Assembly: GCA_016875335.1 (NCBI GenBank)
Contig: VGRO01000028.1
Coordinates: 1-43,679, forward strand
Direction: 5' to 3'
DNA: 43,679 bases
Origin: Deltaproteobacteria bacterium
GTDB lineage: Bacteria; Myxococcota_A; UBA9042
The notes under the pieces: model-generated
The model's input: the letters and a program-made list of their open reading frames with translations, nothing else
Database searches by the model: none
What the model was told of the DNA's origin: nothing
Program-made: the position numbers and the translations under genes
Part shown: in pieces, positions 18,133-24,904 of the stretch
Numbering within the stretch: the first letter of the stretch is position 1
Layout: every line of letters begins with the position of its first letter

Positions 18133-19377
18133 GTGACCCACCGACAACCCCGATTGATCTGGCTGACCGCGCTGCTGGCCTGTACTGAGGCCGAAGCCCC
18201 GCCAGCGACCTTGGCCGCCGATACCGCCTCGGCAGGGGCGACGAGCGGGGTCGATGTCACGGCCAAGGCCGACGCGGCCCAGACCGAATCTTCCGTCGGC
18301 GACAGCGCTGCCTTGCTCGACCAGCCGGCCGCGGCGGACACTGACATGGCCAAGGACGCCGCCGCGCCGCCCGACGCCGCGGACGCTGCCGATGTCCCCC
18401 CAAAGCCGTCCTACACCGCGGTCAGCGTCGCCTGTGGAGCGACCCCGACCGCCGGGGCTGTCCTCGCTGCCCCGCCAAAGGCGTACTCCAGCGGCAAATG
18501 CCCGGTGCTGGTGGCGGATGGCAAGACCTTGAATACCTTGAACAGCAAGGGCAACACCCGGCATTTCAAGCTCATCGCCCCGGCCGACAAGAAACCCGGC
18601 GAGGCGCTGCCTGTCTTGTTCGCGTGGCACTGGCTCAAAGGATCGGCGAAAAGCTTCATCGAAACCGGCGAGTTGGCTTCAGCGGTCGCCCAGCAGCGCT
18701 TCGTCGCGGTGGTGCCCGAATCCAAGGGCGACATCGAGATTCCGCTGGCCAAGGCGTCGTTTCCGTGGCCAATCACCTCGCTGTCGCCGGCTGCGCGCTT
18801 CGAGGAGGAATTCACCTTCTTCGACGACATGCTGGCATGCGTGGCCGAGCAATACGCCATCGACGCCCAGTGCGTCTCGGTGGTCGGCGTGAGCGCGGGG
18901 GCGCTTTTCGGGGCGCAGCTGGCCCAGGCCCGCAGTGAGCACATCGCTAGTTTCCTGTCGCTGTCCGGAGGCACCCAAAGCGACGGCTTGTCCAACCTCG
19001 CGCTTTTGCCCTGGAAAGGCGCCAAGCACAAGCTGCCGGTGCTGGTGCTGTGGGGCGGTCCGCAGGACAGTTGCGCGCTCGTCAACTTTCAGTCGGCCTC
19101 GCTGGCCATGCAGAAGGCCCTGGACAAGGAGGGCCATTTCCAGGTCGAGTGCATCCACAACTGCCAGCACGGCGTGCCGCCCGTCGATGCCCCAGAAGGC
19201 GTGAGCCAGTTCAAAGCGTTGTGGGATTTCGCGTGGTCGCACCCGTATTGGCTGCCACCGGGGCACTCGCCGTGGGCCAAGGGACTGCCGGCCGATGCGC
19301 CGCCGTGGTGCGCGGTGGGTCCGGGCACGGCCAAGATCCGCACGGGCCAGTGCCCACCGCCTAGCTGCCCACTTTGA
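18133..19377 (+). CDS. lipoprotein with alpha/beta hydrolase (PHB-depolymerase/LpqC-like esterase) domain
   Basis: A 414-residue product from GTG 18133, which places the lipobox LLAC at Cys17; a TTG start 60 bp upstream would bury the signal. An Asp/Ala-rich spacer runs to about residue 95. The hydrolase domain then has a FAWHWLKGS oxyanion-type segment, the nucleophile elbow GVSAG with Ser254, a candidate acid in LWGGPQDSC and a candidate catalytic His in HNCQHGVPP. This arrangement matches the esterase-PHB family. It lacks an active-site Gly-x-Ser-x-Gly variant typical of lipases, so esterase is the safer call. Extra Cys pairs suggest disulfides outside the cytoplasm. Confidence 0.78.
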   Translation: MTHRQPRLIWLTALLACTEAEAPPATLAADTASAGATSGVDVTAKADAAQTESSVGDSAALLDQPAAADTDMAKDAAAPPDAADAADVPPKPSYTAVSVACGATPTAGAVLAAPPKAYSSGKCPVLVADGKTLNTLNSKGNTRHFKLIAPADKKPGEALPVLFAWHWLKGSAKSFIETGELASAVAQQRFVAVVPESKGDIEIPLAKASFPWPITSLSPAARFEEEFTFFDDMLACVAEQYAIDAQCVSVVGVSAGALFGAQLAQARSEHIASFLSLSGGTQSDGLSNLALLPWKGAKHKLPVLVLWGGPQDSCALVNFQSASLAMQKALDKEGHFQVECIHNCQHGVPPVDAPEGVSQFKALWDFAWSHPYWLPPGHSPWAKGLPADAPPWCAVGPGTAKIRTGQCPPPSCPL

Positions 19378-19413
19378 CGAGGGTGCGCTGACGTTTCGAT
19401 CGTGCCATTGGCG

Positions 19414-20142
19414 CTACTTGCACGCGCCCGCCACGCACTTGCCGCCCGCAGGACACTCGCAGTCGACCGTGCACGCCTTGGGCGGGGCGACCGGCAGCGA
19501 GCAGTACCCGGTGATGCAGGTCTCGCCGACGTGGCATTCGCACGAGGCCTTGCAGCGCACCAGGCAGTAGCCAAGTACGCAATCCTCGCTGAGCGCGCAG
19601 TCCTTGTGGGCGGTGCAGACATAGCCGCCACCCTTGCCGACGCCTGCGGCCTGCTGGCCAGAACCGCTGCTGCTGCTCGAGTCGGCGCCCGTTGCGGCGC
19701 TGCCACTGCCCGATCCGGCGCTGCCACTGCCCGATCCGGCGCTGCCACTGCTGCCAGCATCCGTTGCCGCCGTGGATCCGGCGTCCTTGGTGGTCGAAGG
19801 GGACGCGGTGCCGGTCACCTTCGACATCGGCGCCCCGGCGCACCCGTAGCCACCGTCGGGCTGGCAGCTCTGCTTGATGACACACTTGCAGCCGTCGCGG
19901 GCGGTGTCTTCGTCGGCCTTGAACTCGGCCTTGCAGCCGTCGATGCACGTTTCGAACGACGACGGACCGATGTTGCCGCACGTGAACAACTGCGTGCAGA
20001 ACTTGCCGCACACCTCGCCGGGACTGGCGGTGTCGTCGGCTTCGGCCCAATGGCCGCGGTGCCCATAGTTCTCGACGTGGCAGGCGGAAATCAAGCCCAG
20101 CGCACTCAGGATGGCGACAGAACCAGCGGAAAGTAAACGCAT
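19414..20142 (-). CDS. Cys-rich lipoprotein with Gly/Ser linker
   Basis: A 242-residue lipoprotein from ATG 20142, which has GGAGGATG immediately upstream. Lipobox LISAC, Cys21. An N-terminal Cys-rich region (residues 45-105) has pairs such as CGKFCTQLFTCGN, FETCIDGCKAEF and CKCVIKQSC. A low-complexity Thr/Ser/Gly/Ala linker (about 115-170) is encoded partly by 21-bp tandem repeats. A second Cys-rich region (175-242) has CALSEDCVLGYC and CECPAGGKC repeats. Such two-module Cys-rich lipoproteins are common in Myxococcota; the function is unknown. Confidence 0.78.
   Translation of the reverse strand: MRLLSAGSVAILSALGLISACHVENYGHRGHWAEADDTASPGEVCGKFCTQLFTCGNIGPSSFETCIDGCKAEFKADEDTARDGCKCVIKQSCQPDGGYGCAGAPMSKVTGTASPSTTKDAGSTAATDAGSSGSAGSGSGSAGSGSGSAATGADSSSSSGSGQQAAGVGKGGGYVCTAHKDCALSEDCVLGYCLVRCKASCECHVGETCITGYCSLPVAPPKACTVDCECPAGGKCVAGACK
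19696..19758. repeat. three 21-bp tandem units in the Gly/Ser linker
   Basis: GGCGCTGCCACTGCCCGATC-type 21-bp units at 19696-19716 and 19717-19737 are identical, and a third at 19738-19758 is diverged in its second half. They encode GSGSAGS on the minus strand and keep the frame. Confidence 0.85.
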
Positions 20143-20509
20143 GACATCCTCCAGGACAAGGCAGACCCGTACCAGTGCCTCGCGCCCGGCCGGACACCAT
20201 GTCGGCCAGGGCGGGCATTCGGGGCGGGACCGGGCACGCCGTGGTGCCTGCGGTTCGACCCTTCATGCCCGCGGGGCGGCGGTTCGTTCAAACTTGCACA
20301 AACTTTTTGCAACGGCGCCTGTTTTCAACGGCTTGATCCGAATTTGCCGGCCGGCGGCGGGCGCGCTACCTTGCCGGCGCAGCGGCCGGTCGGCGTCCAT
20401 TCGCGGCCCGCGGCCTTTTTCGCACCCGGATTGAACGGAATGCGCGCAGCCGGGCAAACAGGGTTGACCGTGCGGCCAGATGTGGGCCGCAAGGAGCGAC
20501 CCCGCGCCC
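20143..20509. other. divergent intergenic region before the sigma-factor gene
   Basis: A 367-bp gap between the Cys-rich lipoprotein (minus) and the ECF sigma gene (plus). The stretch 20281-20345 is AT-rich for this genome and contains TTGCACAAACTTTTTGCAA (20294-20312), whose ends are a short TTGCA/TGCAA inverted repeat. A good promoter follows at 20344-20372. No gene is seen. Confidence 0.55.
20344..20372 (+). promoter_or_regulatory. candidate promoter of the sigma/anti-sigma/surface-protein operon
   Basis: TTGCCG (20344-20349), 17-bp spacer, TACCTT (20367-20372). The same hexamers with the same spacing occur before the beta-propeller lipoprotein gene. It lies 138 bp before the chosen ATG, so a leader of about 130 nt is implied. 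Confidence 0.5.
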
Positions 20510-21106
20510 ATGACCGCCTTTGCCCAAACGCTCGAGGCCCCGTTGTTCTGGCGGCGTAGCGCGCCCACCGGCGACGCGCTGATCGATGCGCTGCGGCGCG
20601 GCGACCTCGCGGCAGTCGGCACGGCGTACGACCTGCACCACCAAGCCGTGCGGGCGTTTGCGCGCAGGCTGACCGGCGACGCCGACGCGGCCGAAGATCT
20701 CGTGCAAGAGGTGTTCATCACCCTGGCCAAGGCGGGCGGCAAGTTCGACGGCCGCTGCGCGTTGCGCACCTTCCTCATCGGCATCGCCATCAACCACGCG
20801 CGCCACCATGTGCGGGCCGCCGCGCGCCGCCGCCGGGCGTGGCTGCACGCGAGCGACGGCCAGACCGACCACGCGCCAGCGGCCGACGCGTCGAGCGCCC
20901 AAGCCGAACTCGCGGGCCTGTTGTCGCAGGCGCTCGACGAACTGCCGATCGACCAGCGCGTTGCGTTCATCTTGTGCGAGGTCGAGGAGCGCACGGCTGC
21001 CGAGGCCGCCGACCTCACCGGCGCGCCCGAGGCCACCATGCGCACGCGGCTTTTCCACGCGCGCAAGAAGCTGCGCGAGGCGCTGCAGCGCAAGGGGTTG
21101 TCGTGA
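20510..21106 (+). CDS. ECF-type RNA polymerase sigma factor
   Basis: A 198-residue sigma-70 family ECF factor. Region 2 (about 25-95) includes DLHHQAVRAFARRLTG, DADAAEDLVQEVFITLAK and the LRTFLIGIAINHARHH segment; region 4 (about 135-190) includes LDELPIDQRVAFILCEVEER and the helix-turn-helix TAAEAADLTGAPEATMRTRL. The start at 20510 has AAGGAG 13 bp upstream; an ATG at 20480 is an alternative with no ribosome-binding site. Its stop overlaps the GTG of the next gene (GTGA), which encodes the probable membrane anti-sigma factor. Whether the promoter found upstream is recognised by this factor itself is not known. Confidence 0.92.
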   Translation: MTAFAQTLEAPLFWRRSAPTGDALIDALRRGDLAAVGTAYDLHHQAVRAFARRLTGDADAAEDLVQEVFITLAKAGGKFDGRCALRTFLIGIAINHARHHVRAAARRRRAWLHASDGQTDHAPAADASSAQAELAGLLSQALDELPIDQRVAFILCEVEERTAAEAADLTGAPEATMRTRLFHARKKLREALQRKGLS

Positions 21107-22011
21107 ACGAGCCGTTGCCCCCCGAGGATGCGCTCTTGCGCGCGGCCCGCGCGCTGCGCGAGGCCTCCGAGGCCCGCAGGGACGGGTCGCCGGCCCAGCG
21201 CGGCCGCATCCTGGCACAGGTCCACGCCCACCGTCAGAGCGCCGAGCGCCGGGCCGCGGCCGGTCTCGCCCTGTCGGCGGTGTTGGTGACGTCCACTGCC
21301 ATCGCGGCCGCCACCGGCACTCTGCCCAAGGTGGTGGCCGCGGTGCAGCGTGCCGTCGGTCTGGCGCCGGCCGAGGCACCTGTCGCGCCCGCATCGGTCC
21401 AGAGCGTCGCCGCCACCCCAAGCAACGCCAAGCGGACGCGACCGGCAGACCAGGTCCCCCCGTCGAGCGAACCGGCGGCCGACGCCCAGCCGGCGCCGCC
21501 CGAACCGCCCACGCCCGAGCCGCCCCAACCCGAGCCGCCAGTTGTCGAACCGCCGGCGCTGCAAGTTCTCGAGCCTCCGCCCGCCGATCCGGCGCGATCG
21601 GCCAAGCCGCGCGCGACCTCGCCCAGGCCGGTGCCGGCCAAGCCTGCCGTGCCCGACCCGGTCCCCCCCAACGACCCGCAGCCGGCCGCGGCCCAACCGG
21701 CGCCGCCCCCAGTCGCGCCCGCGCCGCCGCACGACGAGACCCTGGCCCTTTTCCGATCGGCCCAGGCCCTGCAGTTCCGCGACAAGGCCTATGCCAAGGC
21801 CCTGGCCGGCTGGGAAGCCTACCTGCGCGCCGCGCCGGCCGGTGCGCTGGCCCCCGAGGCCCGCTGGAACCGCGCCGTGTGCTTGCTGCGCTTGGGCCGC
21901 AAGGCCGAGGCCCGCATCGCGCTCGAGCCTTTCGCGCAGGGCATGGAAGGCGGCTACCGCCAGGCCGAGGCAGCGCGCCTGATGGCCGCCATGCAGGAGG
22001 GCGAGCCATGA
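21103..22011 (+). CDS. probable membrane-anchored anti-sigma protein with Pro-rich stalk and TPR-like domain
   Basis: A 302-residue protein from GTG 21103, overlapping the sigma-factor stop. Layout: a 50-residue charged cytoplasmic N-terminus, one transmembrane helix (about 51-71), a Pro/Ala-rich stalk (about 75-225, with Glu-Pro-Pro repeats) and a C-terminal TPR-like domain (about 230-300, FRSAQALQFRDKAYAKALAG and RAVCLLRLGRKAEARIALE). No zinc-binding HxxxCxxC of the ZAS class is visible in the N-terminus, so the anti-sigma role rests on operon position and topology. The TPR-like part would be periplasmic and could sense envelope state. Confidence 0.72.
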   Translation: MNEPLPPEDALLRAARALREASEARRDGSPAQRGRILAQVHAHRQSAERRAAAGLALSAVLVTSTAIAAATGTLPKVVAAVQRAVGLAPAEAPVAPASVQSVAATPSNAKRTRPADQVPPSSEPAADAQPAPPEPPTPEPPQPEPPVVEPPALQVLEPPPADPARSAKPRATSPRPVPAKPAVPDPVPPNDPQPAAAQPAPPPVAPAPPHDETLALFRSAQALQFRDKAYAKALAGWEAYLRAAPAGALAPEARWNRAVCLLRLGRKAEARIALEPFAQGMEGGYRQAEAARLMAAMQEGEP

Positions 22012-23645
22012 GCCGCAGCACCGCCCTGACCCTGTCGCTGGCATGGACTGTGTGGGCCAGCCCGGCCACCAGCCAGCCAACGCCGCCGTCCCTGTGCCTG
22101 CACGTCGAGTCAGCCGACGGCGTGCCGCCGGCGAGCGCGCTGCAACTGGCCATCGAGCACGAACTCGAGGTGCCGGTGCGCACCGAGATGCCGTGCCCGG
22201 CCGCGAGTGGGGCCTTGACGGTGACCCCCGCCGGTCCCGGTCAGGCCCATGTCGCGTTCGTGGCACCCGATGGCCACAAGGCCGGCCGCGCCATCCGGTT
22301 GCCCGCCGAGACCGCGCGCGCCGCCGAAACGATCGCGCTCCTGGCCAGCAGCCTGGTGCGCGACGAGGCCGGCGAGTTGCTCGACACCCTGCGGAAAAGC
22401 AAACCCGCGCCCAAGAAAGCGGAAGTGCCGCCTGCGCCCTCGCCACCGCCGACGCCGCCCGTGCCGGCGCCCCTCCCGGCGGGCACGCCACCCGCGCCGC
22501 CCCCGCCCTTGCCCGCCGGTGTGCCCCCGCCGTCGCCTGCACCGCCCGGACCGCCCGCGGCCACTGCGGCCGACGGCGACGACGACGCATGGCGTCCAGA
22601 TGGCGGGGGCCTCAGCATTGCAGTCGACCTGGTGCCCGGCGTCTCGCTGCCGCCGGGTCGCTTCACCTCGCCCACCCGCTCCTTGTCGTTCGGCGTCATC
22701 GGGGCGTGGTCGCCCGGGCTGCGCGGCATCGAGGCCGCCCACGTGTTCGCGCTCAAGTCGCGCAGTGCCCGCGGCATCCAGATGGCCGGCGGGTTCTGCA
22801 TAGTGGCCGAGGAACTGCGCGGCATCCAACTGGCGGGAGGCCTGAACGTGGTCGGCGGCCGCCTGCGCGGCATCCAAGGGTCGTTCGGCGTCAACATCGC
22901 CCGCAGCATCGACCGCGGCGTGCAGTTCGGTTCGCTGAACCTCGCCGGCGCCTCCGATCGCGTGGTCCAGTTCGGGTTCGCCAACCTGGCCGTCGGCGAA
23001 CTGCGCGGCATCCAGGGCGGCTTTTTCAACGCGGCGCGCGGCGACCTCCGCGGCGTGCAACTCGGCCTCGCCAACCTGGCCACCGGCAGCGTGCGCGGCG
23101 TGCAGGTCGGCTTGCTGAACCTCGCGCGCGACGCCGACGCCGGTATCGGCCTGCTATCGCTGTACTGGAAAGGTCGCACCCACCTCGAAATGTGGTCCCA
23201 GGACTGGGCCCGGGCGATGATCGGGCTCAAGCACGGCAGCCGCTACATCCACAACATCGTCGCCGTCGGCGGTCGCAGCGTCGGCGACCGATGGCTGCCG
23301 GTGGTCGCGCTCGGCCTCGGCCTGCGAGCGCGGCTCGGCGACCGACTGCACGTCGACGTGGACGCCGTGCACCACCTGCTGTTGCAGGGCCAGAGCGCCG
23401 AGGACCAGGCGCCCGACCACCTTTCGCAAGCCAAGGCCACGGTCGGCCTGCGACTTTTCCGGTCGGCCACGGTGTTCGCCGGCCTGAGCCTGAACGCGCT
23501 ATGGCTGCCGACCCGCGACCTCGTCGAAAGCCTGACGCCGTTTGAGCGCGACGACAGCACGCGCAAGGACGTGTGCCAGAACTGCGCCGAGCGCCGCTCC
23601 GCCGACCTGTGGCCCGGCGTGGTGGTCGGCGTGGCAGGATTCTGA
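22008..23645 (+). CDS. LA_2272-type surface repeat protein (probable outer-membrane protein)
   Basis: A 545-residue protein whose ATG overlaps the previous stop (ATGA). Residues 1-22 form a signal peptide. An N-terminal domain (about 25-125) has one Cys pair. A Pro-rich segment spans about 130-190. Residues about 235-385 contain at least seven copies of a repeat of roughly 19-21 residues with the core LRGIQxxGxxNxA or RGVQxGxLNLA, the signature of LA_2272 surface-repeat proteins. The C-terminal 140 residues look like amphipathic beta-strands ending in VVVGVAGF, consistent with an outer-membrane barrel terminating in Phe. As last gene of the sigma operon it may be the effector or target of the regulon. 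Confidence 0.8.
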   Translation: MSRSTALTLSLAWTVWASPATSQPTPPSLCLHVESADGVPPASALQLAIEHELEVPVRTEMPCPAASGALTVTPAGPGQAHVAFVAPDGHKAGRAIRLPAETARAAETIALLASSLVRDEAGELLDTLRKSKPAPKKAEVPPAPSPPPTPPVPAPLPAGTPPAPPPPLPAGVPPPSPAPPGPPAATAADGDDDAWRPDGGGLSIAVDLVPGVSLPPGRFTSPTRSLSFGVIGAWSPGLRGIEAAHVFALKSRSARGIQMAGGFCIVAEELRGIQLAGGLNVVGGRLRGIQGSFGVNIARSIDRGVQFGSLNLAGASDRVVQFGFANLAVGELRGIQGGFFNAARGDLRGVQLGLANLATGSVRGVQVGLLNLARDADAGIGLLSLYWKGRTHLEMWSQDWARAMIGLKHGSRYIHNIVAVGGRSVGDRWLPVVALGLGLRARLGDRLHVDVDAVHHLLLQGQSAEDQAPDHLSQAKATVGLRLFRSATVFAGLSLNALWLPTRDLVESLTPFERDDSTRKDVCQNCAERRSADLWPGVVVGVAGF

Positions 23646-23717
23646 CGCTGGCGCGGCGGCTTGGTTGCGAATGGCATCTGGTACAACGGACACCGCGACC
23701 GTGCGGGGCTTTCAGGG

Positions 23718-23891
23718 TCAGCCGGCAGCGCCGGACGGCGGCAGACCAGGAGCAGGCCCAGGAGCAGGGTCAGGGACAGGACCAGGACCAGGGGCAGGGA
23801 CAGGGACAGGAGCAGGGACAGGGTCAGGGACAGGCCCAGGAGCAGGGACAGGCCCAGGAGCAGGGTCAGGGACAGGACCAGGAGCAGGGTC
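23718..23891. other. in-frame extension region behind the HEAT gene stop codon
   Basis: Reading the minus strand past the TAG at 23894-23892 in the same frame, codons stay open for 57 residues: one Asp, 48 residues from the hexamer block (Pro-Ala, Pro-Gly, Pro-Val, Pro-Asp pairs), then eight more before a TGA at 23720-23718. It is not translated unless the amber codon is read through or was recently created. Confidence 0.6.
23745..23888. repeat. (NNCAGG)24 hexanucleotide tandem repeat
   Basis: Twenty-four consecutive 6-bp units of the form NNCAGG, with first two bases drawn mostly from AC, AG, CC, GA, GT and GG. The constant CAGG makes the plus strand rich in GG pairs every 6 bases. Higher-order order is visible (AGCAGG GTCAGG GACAGG ACCAGG recurs). 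The unit length preserves reading frame on either strand. It lies 3 bp downstream of the HEAT gene's stop and about 100 bp after the surface-protein stop. Confidence 0.95.
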
Positions 23892-24893
23892 CTACTTCAT
23901 TCGCTCCAGCGCCACCGCGTGCCACTGCGGGTAGCCCTGCAAGCCGTAGAGAGCCGATTGCGCCTGCCTTTGCTCCACCGCAGCGAGCTCCGCGATGTGT
24001 TCGGCCGTCCACTGCGGATCCAAATCGGCCAGCGCTTGCACGAGCATGCCTGCGCCCGGCGGCTTGAGCGCGACTTTCTGAATCAAGGCCACTGCCCTTT
24101 GCTGGTCGTCTCTTGCGCCGATGTCGGGCGGGGCAATCGCCGTGCACGCCCTGGCCACCCACCAGTCCGGATCGTCTTGGCCGGGCTGCGGCGGCCGCCC
24201 CAAGTCGGTCCACTGCGGTTCGGCCAACACCAGCTGCGCCAAGCGCCGTGGCCACTGCGGGGCGACATCAAGCAACGCGAACGCCTTGACCGTGCCCAAG
24301 CGCACGGCAGGGTCCGGGTGGCGCACGGCAGCCAACATCGCGTGCCCAAACGCTTCTTGGTCTTCACCGCGCAAGCCGGCAAACACCAGGCCGAGCGCCG
24401 TACCGATCGACCCTTGCCGTTCGAGCGAATTGTCCGTTGCCAACGTTGCCACCGCATCGTCCCAATGTCCGGCACCCAAAGGCACGCCCAAGGCCTCGCA
24501 CGGCGCGACCAGCGCTGGATGCCCCGCGCAACGCCACGGTGTCGTGGCGCCCCAATTCGCGTCGGGCTCCGGCGCCGGACACGCGCTGACGCGCGACTCC
24601 TGGTGGCAATGGCAGGCGTAAAGCCGCGCCAGACCAGCGCCGCCCGCTTGGGGACCCGACACTGCCATGAGCTGCCATGCCGCGAGCGCAGTCGCCTCTT
24701 GTCGATGCACGTCGCGCGCCACCGACCGGACGGGGCGGCCGCAGTCGCCGCACACCAGGTTGTTGCAGCCCGGTCCGTGGTTTTGGCGGGTCCACTTGCG
24801 CGCAAAGGGCCAAAGCGGCAGCAGTTGACTGCCACTGACCAGATAGCCGTCGTCGATGCAATACTGAAGCGGCGTCAGCAGTTCCGCGGCCAA
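23892..24893 (-). CDS. HEAT-repeat-like protein, function unknown
   Basis: A 333-residue protein, probably starting at TTG 24893 with CGGAG 9 bp upstream; no ATG gives the full frame. It has no signal peptide. The N-terminal part has Cys/His pairs (CNNLVCGDCGRPV, YACHCHQ) that could bind zinc. The middle and C-terminal parts are helical with HEAT-like units, for example FGHAMLAAVRHPDPAVRLG and VKAFALLDVAPQWPRRLAQL. It lies 11 bp downstream of the 974-aa gene on the same strand, so the two are almost certainly co-transcribed. A protein-binding partner role is inference. Ends ALERMK then TAG. Confidence 0.65.
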   Translation of the reverse strand: MAAELLTPLQYCIDDGYLVSGSQLLPLWPFARKWTRQNHGPGCNNLVCGDCGRPVRSVARDVHRQEATALAAWQLMAVSGPQAGGAGLARLYACHCHQESRVSACPAPEPDANWGATTPWRCAGHPALVAPCEALGVPLGAGHWDDAVATLATDNSLERQGSIGTALGLVFAGLRGEDQEAFGHAMLAAVRHPDPAVRLGTVKAFALLDVAPQWPRRLAQLVLAEPQWTDLGRPPQPGQDDPDWWVARACTAIAPPDIGARDDQQRAVALIQKVALKPPGAGMLVQALADLDPQWTAEHIAELAAVEQRQAQSALYGLQGYPQWHAVALERMK

Positions 24894-24904
24894 AGATCGC
24901 TCCG

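Noticed and set aside
20251-20260. GGTTCGACC sequence resembling a tRNA T-loop
   Set aside because: No flanking T-stem complementarity, anticodon arm or acceptor stem can be built. No tRNA gene was found in the window.
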